Shown: one piece after another, positions 33,463-42,420 of the stretch
How the letters are laid out: the number at the start of each line of letters is the position of its first letter
Numbering within the stretch: the first letter of the stretch is position 1
DNA from: Paracoccus litorisediminis
GTDB lineage: Bacteria > Pseudomonadota > Alphaproteobacteria > Rhodobacterales > Rhodobacteraceae
DNA: 64,000 nucleotides
Assembly: GCF_009711205.1 (NCBI RefSeq)
Contig: NZ_WMIG01000022.1
Location: forward strand, 1 to 64,000
Direction of reading: 5' to 3'
The notes under the pieces: model-generated
Databases searched by the model: none
What the model was told of the DNA's origin: nothing
Seen by the model: only the letters and a program-made list of their open reading frames with translations
Program-made: the position numbers and the translations under genes

Positions 33463-34808
33463 AATTCTATGCGCCCCATCCCGCGTCCAAGGGTGGCACC
33501 CGCGCCCGCCCCGCCTTTATCGACGGTCCCGAATTCGCGCTGTTTCTGAACGGGCTGCCGGATGCCACCGCCTTTCTGGAGCTGGACGGGCGGATCAGAC
33601 TGGTCAACGTCGCGTTCGAACGCCTGCTGGCTACCGGACGCGCGGGCCTTCTGGGCACCGACCTGACGCGGCATGGCCGCAATGGTGAGGATCTGTTGCT
33701 GGGCGCGGCGACGGCACTGGCGCGGCTGCAGCGCTTCGAAGGCCGCGGGGCGATTGCGGGCCAGCCCAATACTCGTGCGATGCTGCAGGTCCTGCGCTCG
33801 GGCGAGGGCACGCCCTATGGCGCGCTTCTGGTCCTGACCCCGCCCGAGCGCGGGACCGCACCCTTGGGCGGGACATTCCGCTTTCTGACCGAACAGAACC
33901 CACCCGATGCCGGACCGGTCCTATCCCCGGCCCATGCCAGCGCCGAGGCCCGCGCCCTCCGCGCCCTGACGCAAGCATCTCCCCTGCTGGTGACAGGCGA
34001 GACCGGGACTGGCAAGACCGCCTTCATCCGCCGCATCGCTGGCGCGGACCCGGACCGCCCGCTGGTCCATGTCGCCTGCACCAGCCTGACCGAGGCCAAT
34101 TTCACCGCCGAAATGCAGGGACAGGACCACGCTCCCGGCGGCCGACGCGCCGGGCTGATCGAGGCCGCGTCCGGCGGCACGCTCTGTCTCGACCATGTCG
34201 AGGACCTGACCCTGCCCCTTCAGGCCCGCCTGCTGGCGCTGCTTGACGCTGACAGCTTCCGCCCCTTTGCCGATGGCGGCACGGTGCGGCTGGTGACGGC
34301 GACCGTCGTTGATCTGTCGGCGCTGGTGGCCAAGGGCGCGTTCCGGGCCGACCTGTTCCACCGCATCGCCGCGGTTCGGGTCACGCTGCCCGCCCTGCGC
34401 GATGAGCCCGACATGATCCCGGCACTGACCCAGCGGATCATGGCCCGCATCAACCTGCACCGCCATCCGCCGTTGTCCCTTTCCCCGGCCTTCACCCAGC
34501 TTCTGCTGGGCCATGACTATCCCGGCAATATCCGCGAGCTGGAAAACATCCTTGCCCATGCCGCGACCACTTCAGGGGCGCAGGCGACGGCCGAGGATTT
34601 CACGACCCCGCCGCGCCCGGCAGCCATGGCGCGCCCGGCCGGGACCGACCTGCGCAGTCAGGTCCAAGCCTTTGAGGAAGGGCTGATCGCCGACGCCCTT
34701 GCCTCGCACCGAAGCAAAAGAAGCGCCGCCAAGGCGCTCGGCATCGATGTCGCGACCTTGATCCGGAAAACCGGACGGGCGCGACACTCAACCCCCAACA
34801 AGGAGTGA
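33459..34808 (+). CDS. PAS/AAA+ activator of the enhancer-binding type lacking the GAFTGA loop
   Basis: A 449-residue regulator. A PAS-like domain occupies residues 25-115 (LNGLPDATAFLELDGRIRLVN). An AAA+ domain follows with Walker A GETGTGKT near 180, a Walker B region GGTLCLDHVEDL near 240, and the arginine-finger region FRADLFHRIAAVRVTLPALR. A Fis-type helix-turn-helix (RSAAKALGIDVATLIRK) is at the C-terminus. The sigma-54-contact GAFTGA motif is absent, and Walker B has His where Glu is usual. TyrR and Rhodobacter capsulatus NtrC also lack GAFTGA and work with sigma-70-type polymerase. It lies just upstream of a polyamine-type transporter operon and probably regulates it. Confidence 0.78.
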   Translation: MKFYAPHPASKGGTRARPAFIDGPEFALFLNGLPDATAFLELDGRIRLVNVAFERLLATGRAGLLGTDLTRHGRNGEDLLLGAATALARLQRFEGRGAIAGQPNTRAMLQVLRSGEGTPYGALLVLTPPERGTAPLGGTFRFLTEQNPPDAGPVLSPAHASAEARALRALTQASPLLVTGETGTGKTAFIRRIAGADPDRPLVHVACTSLTEANFTAEMQGQDHAPGGRRAGLIEAASGGTLCLDHVEDLTLPLQARLLALLDADSFRPFADGGTVRLVTATVVDLSALVAKGAFRADLFHRIAAVRVTLPALRDEPDMIPALTQRIMARINLHRHPPLSLSPAFTQLLLGHDYPGNIRELENILAHAATTSGAQATAEDFTTPPRPAAMARPAGTDLRSQVQAFEEGLIADALASHRSKRSAAKALGIDVATLIRKTGRARHSTPNKE

Positions 34809-34812
34809 ACCC

Positions 34813-35871
34813 ATGACGAAATCCAAGGCGCTGCGACAACTCGCGCTTGGCGGCACCGCGCTGGCCTGCATGGCCGGTGCCCTTCAGGCGCAGGAACTGA
34901 ACCTGCTGACCTGGGAAGGCTATGCCACGCCCGAAATCACCGCCCCGTTCGAGGCCGCGACCAGCTGCAAGGTCACTGCGACCTATGTCGGCTCGAATGA
35001 CGATTTCGCCCCGAAACTGGCGGCGGGCGGCGGGGTCTATGACATTGTCGTCCCCTCGCTGGACGCGGTGCCGGTGCTGCAACAGGCCGGGTTCGTCGAG
35101 GCCCTCGATACCGCCAAGGTTACGGGCTTCGACGCGATCTATCCCGAATTTTCCAAGGCCGCCTCGCTGAATGCCGATGGCTCGGTCTGGGCCGTGCCAC
35201 TGATCTGGGGCTCGGTTTCACTGATCTATCGCCCCGACAAGATCAGCGGCACGCCGGATTCGATCGGGCTGCTGTTCGATCCCGCCAATGCGGGCAAGAT
35301 CTCGATGTGGGACGACAAGTCGGCGATCTATTGGGCGGCGCGCTATCTGGGCTATGACAATATCTACGACCTGAATGACGATCAGCTTGCCGCCGTGCAG
35401 GCCAAGCTGATCGAGCAGAAACCGCTGGTCCGCAAATACTGGACCTCGGCCGGGGAACTGACCGAACTCATGGCCAATGATGAGGTCTATGCCTCGAACA
35501 CCTGGACCGGGCTGACCAGCAAGGACGTGAACGCGCTGAAGAAGGGCTTCGAGGTCGTCGAGTTTTCGCCCAAGGAAAAATCCGAGGGCTGGATGGATTC
35601 GATGATGCTGGTCAAGGACAGCCCGAACCAAGACTGCGCCTACAAGTTCATGGCCTATATGCAATCGCCCGAGGGGCAATGCGCCATCGCTGCTTCGACC
35701 GGCTATTTCCCGGTCAACCCGACGGCGGTCGGGGGCTGCATGGACGACGCCATGAAAAAGGAACGTCAGGTCGGCAATATCGACTTCGTGAAAAGCCTGA
35801 TCATGTGGGAACAGCCCGCCCGCCTCGACAAATATATCGAGGTCTGGAACGCGGTGAAGGCCGCGCCATAA
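34813..35871 (+). CDS. Polyamine-type ABC transporter, periplasmic binding protein
   Basis: A 352-residue type II periplasmic binding protein of the PotD/PotF family. The signal peptide ends near residue 25 (GALQA|QELNLLTWEGY), and LNLLTWEGYATPE followed by YDIVVPSLDAV is the usual PotD start. An AAGGAGTGAACCC ribosome binding site precedes the ATG. Spermidine/putrescine or another amine is the likely ligand, supported by the aldehyde dehydrogenase at the end of the operon. Confidence 0.85.
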   Translation: MTKSKALRQLALGGTALACMAGALQAQELNLLTWEGYATPEITAPFEAATSCKVTATYVGSNDDFAPKLAAGGGVYDIVVPSLDAVPVLQQAGFVEALDTAKVTGFDAIYPEFSKAASLNADGSVWAVPLIWGSVSLIYRPDKISGTPDSIGLLFDPANAGKISMWDDKSAIYWAARYLGYDNIYDLNDDQLAAVQAKLIEQKPLVRKYWTSAGELTELMANDEVYASNTWTGLTSKDVNALKKGFEVVEFSPKEKSEGWMDSMMLVKDSPNQDCAYKFMAYMQSPEGQCAIAASTGYFPVNPTAVGGCMDDAMKKERQVGNIDFVKSLIMWEQPARLDKYIEVWNAVKAAP

Positions 35872-35886
35872 GCGCCCTGCCCGCCG

Positions 35887-35913
35887 CCCCGGCCGGGCTG
35901 CGCCTTGCCGGGG
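35887..35913 (+). promoter_or_regulatory. Intercistronic hairpin after binding-protein gene
   Basis: A perfect 7-bp stem CCCCGGC/GCCGGGG with a 13-base loop lies between the binding-protein and ATPase genes. Like the stem after ibpA, it has no T-run and probably shifts expression towards the binding protein. Confidence 0.5.
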
Positions 35914-35945
35914 ATACCACCCCGCTTTGACCCGAAGGACGACCC

Positions 35946-37025
35946 ATGTCTGCCCGCCCCATCGTGACGCTGGACGGTGTCACCAAATCCTATGGCACCT
36001 TCCGCGCGCTTGAGCGCACCGACCTGACCCTTGCCGAAGGCGAGTTCGTGACCCTTCTTGGCCCATCCGGCTGCGGTAAGACCACGACCCTGCGCCTGAT
36101 CGGAGGGTTCGAACATGCCTCCGAAGGCCGGATCGGCATCGATGGCCGCGACATGACCCATGCCCCCGCCTATCTGCGCCCGGTCAATACGGTCTTTCAG
36201 GACTACGCGCTGTTCCCGCATATGACGGTCGCCCAGAATATCGGCTATGGCCTGAAGGGCGCTGATGTCGCGCGGCAGGTCGGCGATGCGCTGGAGCTGG
36301 TCGGCCTTGGCACGCTGCGCGACCGCAGCCCGCATCAGCTTTCCGGCGGTCAGAAGCAGCGCGTCGCCATGGCCCGCGCCATCGTGCGCCGCCCGCGTGT
36401 GCTGCTGCTGGACGAGCCCCTGTCCGCGCTGGATGTGAAGCTGCGCGAGGGCATGCAGATCGAGTTGAAGCGCATCCATCGCGAGCTGGGCATCACCTTC
36501 CTGATGGTCACCCATGACCAGAACGAAGCGATGAGCATGTCCGACCGCATCGTCGTCATGCAATCGGGCCGCATCCGCCAGATCGGCGCGCCGCAGGACC
36601 TGTATGATGCCCCCGCCAGCCCCTATGTCGCGGATTTCATTGGCGGCAGCAATCTGGTCCCGGCCCGTCATGTCGGGCGCGAGGGCGATGCGCAACTGGT
36701 CGAATGCGCGGGCGGATTGCGCCTGCGTGGCATGGCACGCGATGGGCGCGGTTTCCTGCCAGACGCCCCGTTGGTCGCGGCACTGCGTCCCGAAACCCTG
36801 CGCCTTGGCGGCACTGAAAACCCGATCCCCGCCCGTATCCTTGAGGTGAACTTTCAAGGCGACCGCATCCGGCTGGAGGCCATGCCCGACGGATGCGCCA
36901 CGCCCTTGGTCGTGCAGGTCCAGCGCGCCGGGCTGACCGGGGCCGAAAACCTGACCCATGGCGCGGCCATCACCCTGTCCATCGCCGCCAAGGACGTGAT
37001 GCTATTCCCGGCGGAGGCATCATGA
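35946..37025 (+). CDS. Polyamine-type ABC transporter, ATP-binding protein
   Basis: A 359-residue PotA-family ATPase: Walker A GPSGCGKTT near residue 39, signature LSGGQKQR near 135, Walker B LLLDEPLSALD near 155, switch His in MVTHDQNEA, and a C-terminal TOBE domain from about residue 270. The stop overlaps the next start by four bases. It energises import by the two permeases encoded downstream. Confidence 0.9.
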   Translation: MSARPIVTLDGVTKSYGTFRALERTDLTLAEGEFVTLLGPSGCGKTTTLRLIGGFEHASEGRIGIDGRDMTHAPAYLRPVNTVFQDYALFPHMTVAQNIGYGLKGADVARQVGDALELVGLGTLRDRSPHQLSGGQKQRVAMARAIVRRPRVLLLDEPLSALDVKLREGMQIELKRIHRELGITFLMVTHDQNEAMSMSDRIVVMQSGRIRQIGAPQDLYDAPASPYVADFIGGSNLVPARHVGREGDAQLVECAGGLRLRGMARDGRGFLPDAPLVAALRPETLRLGGTENPIPARILEVNFQGDRIRLEAMPDGCATPLVVQVQRAGLTGAENLTHGAAITLSIAAKDVMLFPAEAS

Positions 37026-37888
37026 AGTTGGACCGCCGCAATGCCGCGGGTTTTCTGGGCCTGTTCTCACTGCCCTTGGCATGGAGCCTGATCCTGCTGA
37101 TCCTGCCCTATCTGATCATGATCTCGGTCGGGTTCTGGCTGCGGAAATACCCGACCTTCGTGCCCGATTTCCAATTCGCGAATTACGTCCAGATCTTCAG
37201 CGATCCGCAATATTTCAACGTCATCCTGCGCACCGCCAAGATCGCAGCGCTGGTCACCATCACGGCAACGCTGCTGGGCTATCCGCTGGCCTATCTGCTG
37301 GCCTTCACCATTCGCTCGCCGGGGTTGCGCAACCTGCTGTATCTGCTGGTGATCGTGCCGCTTTGGGTGTCCTATCTGCTGCGCGCCTATACGTGGAAGA
37401 CGATCCTTGGCACCAATGGCGCGCTGAACTCACTGCTGCAATCTCTGGGGGTCATCGACGCGCCTCTGGATATCTTCCTGTATAATCAGGGATCTATGGT
37501 CATTACTCTGACCTATATCTTCATCCCCTTCATGGTCATGCCGATCTTTTCGGCGCTGGAGAATATCCCCAAGAACCTGATCGAAGCCTCCGAGGATCTG
37601 GGCATCGGCCCCTTCGGCACCTTCCTGAAAGTCGTGCTGCCCTTGTCGCTGGGCGGCGTGCTGGCAGGCGCGACGGTGACCTTCTGCCTGACCTTCGGCG
37701 ATTTCGTCGCCCCGGTTCTGGTCGGAGGCCCGGACGGCACGATGATCGCCAATGTGCTGCAAAACCAGTTCGGCGCGGCGCTGAACTGGCCGCTGGGTTC
37801 CGCCTTGGCGACGCTGGTCCTGCTGATGGTGATGGCGGTGCTGTGGCTGTCCTCGAAACTCGACCGCAATGCGCGGGTGGCATTGTGA
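37022..37888 (+). CDS. Polyamine-type ABC transporter, permease 1 (PotB-like)
   Basis: A 288-residue membrane protein with six transmembrane helices and the EAA loop EASEDLGIGPFGTFLKVVLP near residue 190. The start at 37022 forms an ATGA overlap with the ATPase gene; an in-frame extension to 36893 falls inside that gene and is rejected. It pairs with the next permease as a heterodimer. Confidence 0.88.
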   Translation: MKLDRRNAAGFLGLFSLPLAWSLILLILPYLIMISVGFWLRKYPTFVPDFQFANYVQIFSDPQYFNVILRTAKIAALVTITATLLGYPLAYLLAFTIRSPGLRNLLYLLVIVPLWVSYLLRAYTWKTILGTNGALNSLLQSLGVIDAPLDIFLYNQGSMVITLTYIFIPFMVMPIFSALENIPKNLIEASEDLGIGPFGTFLKVVLPLSLGGVLAGATVTFCLTFGDFVAPVLVGGPDGTMIANVLQNQFGAALNWPLGSALATLVLLMVMAVLWLSSKLDRNARVAL

Positions 37889-37901
37889 GGGGGGCGCACG
37901 C

Positions 37902-38687
37902 ATGAACAGGCTGCTTTGGTGGCAAAAAGGGCTGGTCGGTTTCGCCGTCGCGGTGCTTGCGTTCCTGTACCTGCCGATCGTCGTGCTGGTGATCTTTTCC
38001 TTCAACGACAGCAAGGTTACGTCCTTTCCGCTGTCCGGCTTTACCCTGCATTGGTACAGCCAAGTGCTGGCCAATTCGCAGATGCTGACGGCGCTGGGAA
38101 ACAGCCTTTACGTCGCGGTCTTCGCCACGCTGATCTCAGTCGTGGTGGGGGTGCTGGCGGCCTTGGCGCTGCACCGCTATGACTTTCCCGGCAAGCGGCT
38201 GTTTCAGAATGTGCTGATCCTGCCGCTTAGCCTGCCCGGCATCGTCACGGGCATCGCCATGCTGAATTTCTACAAGCAGATCGGCATTCCCCAAAGCCTT
38301 GGCGCGGTCATCATCGGCCACGCCACGGCGCTGATGGGCATCGTCGTCAGCCAAGTTCTGGCGCGGCTGTCGCGGCTGAACCCGCGGCTGTTGGAAGCCT
38401 CGGCAGACTTGGGCGTCAGGCCCTTCGCGACGTTCTGGCACGTGACGCTGCCATCCATCCGCAGCGCGGTGATCGGCTCGGCGCTGCTGTGCTTCACGCT
38501 GTCCTTCGATGAGATCCCGGTCACCTATTTCCTGACCGGTCGCGACGTGACCCTGCCCATCTATATCTATTCGACGCTGCGCCGGGGCATCACCCCCGAG
38601 ATCAACGCCATCGGCACCATGATCGTCGCGGCATCGATCCTGATCATCATTCTTTCGGTTCGACTGCTGCGCGACCGGGGACAATAG
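37902..38687 (+). CDS. Polyamine-type ABC transporter, permease 2 (PotC-like)
   Basis: A 261-residue permease with six helices, N-terminal YLPIVVLVIFSFNDSK typical of PotC/PotI, and the EAA loop EASADLGVRPFATFWHVTLP near residue 168. The ATG at 37902 lies 13 bases after the previous stop. Upstream in-frame starts overlap the preceding gene and are not used. Confidence 0.88.
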   Translation: MNRLLWWQKGLVGFAVAVLAFLYLPIVVLVIFSFNDSKVTSFPLSGFTLHWYSQVLANSQMLTALGNSLYVAVFATLISVVVGVLAALALHRYDFPGKRLFQNVLILPLSLPGIVTGIAMLNFYKQIGIPQSLGAVIIGHATALMGIVVSQVLARLSRLNPRLLEASADLGVRPFATFWHVTLPSIRSAVIGSALLCFTLSFDEIPVTYFLTGRDVTLPIYIYSTLRRGITPEINAIGTMIVAASILIIILSVRLLRDRGQ

Positions 38688-38699
38688 GGAGAAGAGACC

Positions 38700-40199
38700 A
38701 TGACCGAATACAGCCGCGATTTCTGGCACGACCGCGCCAGCCGCCTGCAACTGCGCACCCGCCATTTCATCGACGGGGCCTATGTGGCCTCGGCCGATGG
38801 CCGCACGTTCCAGACCATCAATCCGGCCAATGGCCAGCCCTTAGCCGATGTCGCCCGTGGCGGTCAGGCCGAGATCGACCGCGCCGTCGCCGTCGCCCGC
38901 AAGACCTTCCGTTCCGGCGTCTGGTCGCGCATGGCCCCGCGCGACCGTCTGGGGGTGCTGGAAAAATTCTCGGCCCTGATCGCCGCGAATGCCGAGGAAT
39001 TCGCCCTGCTCGACAGTCTCGACATGGGCAAGCCCGTGTCGGACATGCTGAATATCGACGTGCCCGGCTCCGTCATGTCGCTGAAATATTTTGCCGAAAC
39101 CGCCGACAAGATCGAAGGCACGGTGACCGCCACCGACCCGAGCGCCCTGCATTACATCCTGCGCCAACCCTTGGGCGTCGTCGGCATCATCACGCCCTGG
39201 AACTATCCGCTGATGATGGCAGCTTGGAAGCTGGGCCCGGCACTGGTCACCGGCAACTCGGTCGTGCTGAAACCGGCCGAGCAATCGCCGCTGTCCGCCG
39301 GTCTGCTGGCCGAGTTGTTCATCGAGGCCGGCGGCCCCTCGGGCGTGCTGAACGTCGTCCACGGTCTGGGCGAGGAGGCGGGCAAGGCGCTGGCCCTGCA
39401 CATGGATGTCGACAAGATCGCCTTCACCGGCTCGACCGAGGTCGGCAAGCTTCTGATGATCTATGCCGGGCAGTCGAACATGAAGCGCGTCACCACCGAA
39501 TGCGGCGGCAAGACCCCGCAGATCGTGCTGGGCGATTGGGACGATCTGGATACCGTCGCCACCTATGCGGTCAACGGCATCTATGGCAACCAAGGCGAGG
39601 TCTGCAACGCCGGTTCCCGCATTCTGGTCCAGCGCAACCTGCATGACGCCTTCGTCGAGAAATTCACCGAGATCACCCGCAAGAACTTCGTGCTGGGCGA
39701 CCCCTTGGACCCGGCCACGACCATGGGTCCGCTGGTCACCGCCGAGCATCGCGACCGCGTCATGTCCTATATCACCGAGGGCCGGAGCGAGGGCGCGCAA
39801 CTGGCCTTTGGCGGCGGTCGCCCGGATCATCTGTCAGCCGGTGCCTTTGTCGAACCGACGCTGTTCACCGGCGTCAATGGCGGCATGACCATCGCGCGCG
39901 AGGAAATCTTTGGCCCGGTCGCGACCATCCTGCCGGTGGACGGGCTGGATGATGCCTTGGCACTGGCAAATGACTCGATCTATGGGCTGGCGGCCTCGGT
40001 CTGGACCCGCGACCTGAACAAGGCCCACCGCTTCGCGCAGGACATGGAGGCCGGGGTCTGCTGGGTCAATTGCTTCGACCACGGCGACATGACCTCGATC
40101 TGGGGCGGTTACAAGCAGACCGGCAATGGCCGCGACAAATGTCTTGAGGCGCTGACCCAATATACCCAGACCAAATCCGTCTGGATCAATCTGGGCTAA
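38700..40199 (+). CDS. NAD(P)+-dependent aldehyde dehydrogenase, aminoaldehyde type
   Basis: A 499-residue hydrolytic aldehyde dehydrogenase with TPWNYPLMMAAWK near residue 162, the general base in ECGGKTPQ (about Glu267) and the nucleophile in GEVCNAGSR (about Cys302). The nearest groups are betaine-aldehyde and gamma-glutamyl-aminobutyraldehyde (PuuC-like) dehydrogenases. It follows the transporter genes by 12 bases, so it likely oxidises an aminoaldehyde made from the imported amine. No transaminase or amine oxidase for the preceding step is in the window. Confidence 0.82.
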   Translation: MTEYSRDFWHDRASRLQLRTRHFIDGAYVASADGRTFQTINPANGQPLADVARGGQAEIDRAVAVARKTFRSGVWSRMAPRDRLGVLEKFSALIAANAEEFALLDSLDMGKPVSDMLNIDVPGSVMSLKYFAETADKIEGTVTATDPSALHYILRQPLGVVGIITPWNYPLMMAAWKLGPALVTGNSVVLKPAEQSPLSAGLLAELFIEAGGPSGVLNVVHGLGEEAGKALALHMDVDKIAFTGSTEVGKLLMIYAGQSNMKRVTTECGGKTPQIVLGDWDDLDTVATYAVNGIYGNQGEVCNAGSRILVQRNLHDAFVEKFTEITRKNFVLGDPLDPATTMGPLVTAEHRDRVMSYITEGRSEGAQLAFGGGRPDHLSAGAFVEPTLFTGVNGGMTIAREEIFGPVATILPVDGLDDALALANDSIYGLAASVWTRDLNKAHRFAQDMEAGVCWVNCFDHGDMTSIWGGYKQTGNGRDKCLEALTQYTQTKSVWINLG

Positions 40200-40206
40200 G
40201 GGCTGC

Positions 40207-40232
40207 GGGCCGCCGCTATCCGGCGACGGCCC
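40207..40232. terminator. Bidirectional hairpin between convergent aldehyde dehydrogenase and ahpF
   Basis: GGGCCG and CGGCCC arms (40207-40212 and 40227-40232) with an inner CCG/CGG pairing form a stable stem in the 40-base gap between convergent genes. There is no strong T-run, so it may act with Rho or simply protect both 3' ends. Confidence 0.5.
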
Positions 40233-40239
40233 GTCCCGT

Positions 40240-41802
40240 TCAGGCCGCCTTTTCGACCGGCAGCCGGATCAGGTGGTCAAAGGCCGCAAGCGAGGCCTTG
40301 GCCCCCTCGCCCATGGCGATGACGATCTGCTTGTAGGGCACGGTGGTGCAATCGCCCGCCGCGAACACGCCCGGCAAGGATGTCGCGCCATGCGCATCGG
40401 TGACGATCTCGCCGCGCGGCGACAGGGTCAGCGTGCCTTTCAGCCATTCGGTATTCGGAACCAGCCCGATCTGAACAAAGATCCCCTCCAGCGGCAGCTC
40501 GACCAGCTCTCCGTTGGCGCGGTTTTCATAGGCCAGGCCGGTGACGCGGCTGCCGTCGCCCTTGACCTCGGTGGTGCGGGCCTGGGTCAGGATGCTGACA
40601 TTGGGCAGGCTGCGCAGCTTGCGTTGCAGCACCTCATCGGCGCGCAGATGCTTGTCGAATTCGATCAGCGTGACATGGGCGACCAGCCCGGCCAGATCGA
40701 TCGCCGCCTCGACCCCGGAATTGCCGCCGCCGATCACCGCGATGCGCTTGCCCTTGAACAGCGGCCCGTCGCAATGCGGGCAGAAGGCCACACCCTTGTT
40801 CAGGTATTGCTCCTCGCCCGGCACGCCCATCCGCCGCCAGCGCGCGCCCGTCGACAGGATCACCGAGGCCGCCGTCAGCGCCGCCCCCGAGGCCAGCGTC
40901 ACCCGGAACCCGCCCGCGACCTCTTCCAGCTTGGTCGCGGTCTGGGCGTTCATGATCTCGACCGCATATTCGCGGACATGGGTTTCCAGCGCGGTCGCCA
41001 GCTTCGGACCTTCGGTATGGGGAACCGAGATCAGGTTCTCGATGGTCATGGTGTCCAGCACCTGCCCGCCAAAGCGTTCCGCGACGACCCCGGTGCGGAT
41101 GCCCTTGCGCGCCGAATAGACCGCCGCCGCCGCACCGGCCGGGCCGCCGCCGACCACCAGAACGTCAAAGGGCGCCTGCGCGCTGATCGCTTCGGCGGCG
41201 CGGGTGGCGGCACCGGTGTCGATCTTGGCAAGGATTTCCTCGGGCCCCATGCGGCCCGCGCCAAAGGGCTGGCCGTTCAGGAAAATCGTCGGAACCGACA
41301 TGATCTGCCGCGCCTCGACCTCGGACTGGAACAGCGCGCCGTCGATGGCGACATGCTCGATGCCGGGATTCAGCACCGCCATCAGGTTCAGCGCCTGCAC
41401 CACGTCGGGGCAGTTCTGGCAGGACAGCGAATAATAGGTCTCGAACCGGAAGCTGCCCGGCAGCGCCTTGATCTGGTCCAGCAGCGCCTGTTCGGCCTTG
41501 GGCGGATGGCCCCCCACCTGCAGCAGCGCCAGCACCAGCGAGGTGAACTCATGCCCCATCGGCAACCCGGCAAAGCCCAGCCGGATGTCGTGACCGGGCG
41601 AGGTCAGCATGAAGGACGGCTTGCGCGCGTCGCCCTCGCCGCGGGTCACGCTGATCTTGTCGGAAAGGCTGCGGATGTCGTCCAGCAGCGCCAGCATCTC
41701 GCGCGATTTCGCGCTGTCATCGGCAAAGGCCGTGATCTGGACCGGGCGAACCAGCCGTTCCAGATAGGCCTTGAGCTGGGTTTTCATATTGGCGTCAAGC
41801 AT
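40240..41802 (-). CDS. ahpF: Alkyl hydroperoxide reductase subunit F
   Basis: A 520-residue flavoprotein with the AhpF layout. The N-terminal twin-thioredoxin-fold domain carries the redox pair Cys128/Cys131 (SCQNC). It is followed by a thioredoxin-reductase-like domain with the FAD motif VVGGGPAGAAAA near residue 213 and the second redox pair in FCPHCDGP near 345. It transfers electrons from NAD(P)H to AhpC. It lies 54 bases downstream of ahpC in the same direction. Confidence 0.95.
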   Translation of the reverse strand: MLDANMKTQLKAYLERLVRPVQITAFADDSAKSREMLALLDDIRSLSDKISVTRGEGDARKPSFMLTSPGHDIRLGFAGLPMGHEFTSLVLALLQVGGHPPKAEQALLDQIKALPGSFRFETYYSLSCQNCPDVVQALNLMAVLNPGIEHVAIDGALFQSEVEARQIMSVPTIFLNGQPFGAGRMGPEEILAKIDTGAATRAAEAISAQAPFDVLVVGGGPAGAAAAVYSARKGIRTGVVAERFGGQVLDTMTIENLISVPHTEGPKLATALETHVREYAVEIMNAQTATKLEEVAGGFRVTLASGAALTAASVILSTGARWRRMGVPGEEQYLNKGVAFCPHCDGPLFKGKRIAVIGGGNSGVEAAIDLAGLVAHVTLIEFDKHLRADEVLQRKLRSLPNVSILTQARTTEVKGDGSRVTGLAYENRANGELVELPLEGIFVQIGLVPNTEWLKGTLTLSPRGEIVTDAHGATSLPGVFAAGDCTTVPYKQIVIAMGEGAKASLAAFDHLIRLPVEKAA

Positions 41803-41826
41803 GGGACATCCTTTCCGATAGAGGTG

Positions 41827-41850
41827 TCGGGCCGGGTTTCCCCGGCCCGA
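41827..41850 (-). promoter_or_regulatory. Strong hairpin between ahpC and ahpF
   Basis: A perfect 10-bp stem TCGGGCCGGG/CCCGGCCCGA with a four-base loop fills most of the ahpC-ahpF gap. No T-run follows on the transcribed strand. It probably gives partial termination or 3' protection so that ahpC is made in excess over ahpF, as the enzyme pair requires. Confidence 0.65.
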
Positions 41851-41856
41851 GGGGCA

Positions 41857-42420
41857 TCAGATCTTGCCGACCAGATCCAGCGACGGGGCCAGCGTTTCTT
41901 CGCCCTCTTGCCACTTGGCGGGGCAGACCTCGCCCGGATGGCTGCGGACATATTGCGCGGCCTTGATCTTGCGCAGCAGGTCGGTGGCGTCACGGCCGAT
42001 GCCCTCGGCGGTGATCTCCATGGCCTGAATGATGCCATCGGGGTCGACGATGAAGGTGGCGCGGTCAGCCAGACCCTCTTCTTCGCGCATCACGTCGAAA
42101 TTGCGGGTGACGAAGCCGACCGGGTCGCCGATCATGGTGTATTCGATCTTGCCGATCGTGTCCGAGCTGTCATGCCACGCCTTGTGGGTGAAATGCGTGT
42201 CGGTCGAGACCGAATAGACCTCGACGCCAAGGCGCTGCAGCTCGGCGTAATTGTCGGCCACATCGCCCAGTTCGGTCGGGCAGACGAAGGTGAAATCGGC
42301 GGGGTAGAAGAAGAACACCGCCCATTTGCCCAGCACGTCGGCTTCGGTGACTTCGATGAACTTGCCCTGCTTGAAGGCCTGCGCCTTGAAGGGACGGATC
42401 TTGGTGTTGATAAGCGCCAT
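41857..42420 (-). CDS. ahpC: Alkyl hydroperoxide reductase subunit C (2-Cys peroxiredoxin)
   Basis: A 187-residue typical AhpC: peroxidatic Cys47 in FTFVCPTE, resolving Cys166 in GEVCPAKW, and the MALINTKIRPFKAQAF N-terminus of the E. coli-type enzyme. The ATG at 42420 is chosen by that conservation; a reading extended to 42633 adds unrelated sequence. It reduces organic peroxides and peroxynitrite in the cytoplasm, recycled by AhpF. No oxyR gene is adjacent in this window. Confidence 0.95.
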   Translation of the reverse strand: MALINTKIRPFKAQAFKQGKFIEVTEADVLGKWAVFFFYPADFTFVCPTELGDVADNYAELQRLGVEVYSVSTDTHFTHKAWHDSSDTIGKIEYTMIGDPVGFVTRNFDVMREEEGLADRATFIVDPDGIIQAMEITAEGIGRDATDLLRKIKAAQYVRSHPGEVCPAKWQEGEETLAPSLDLVGKI

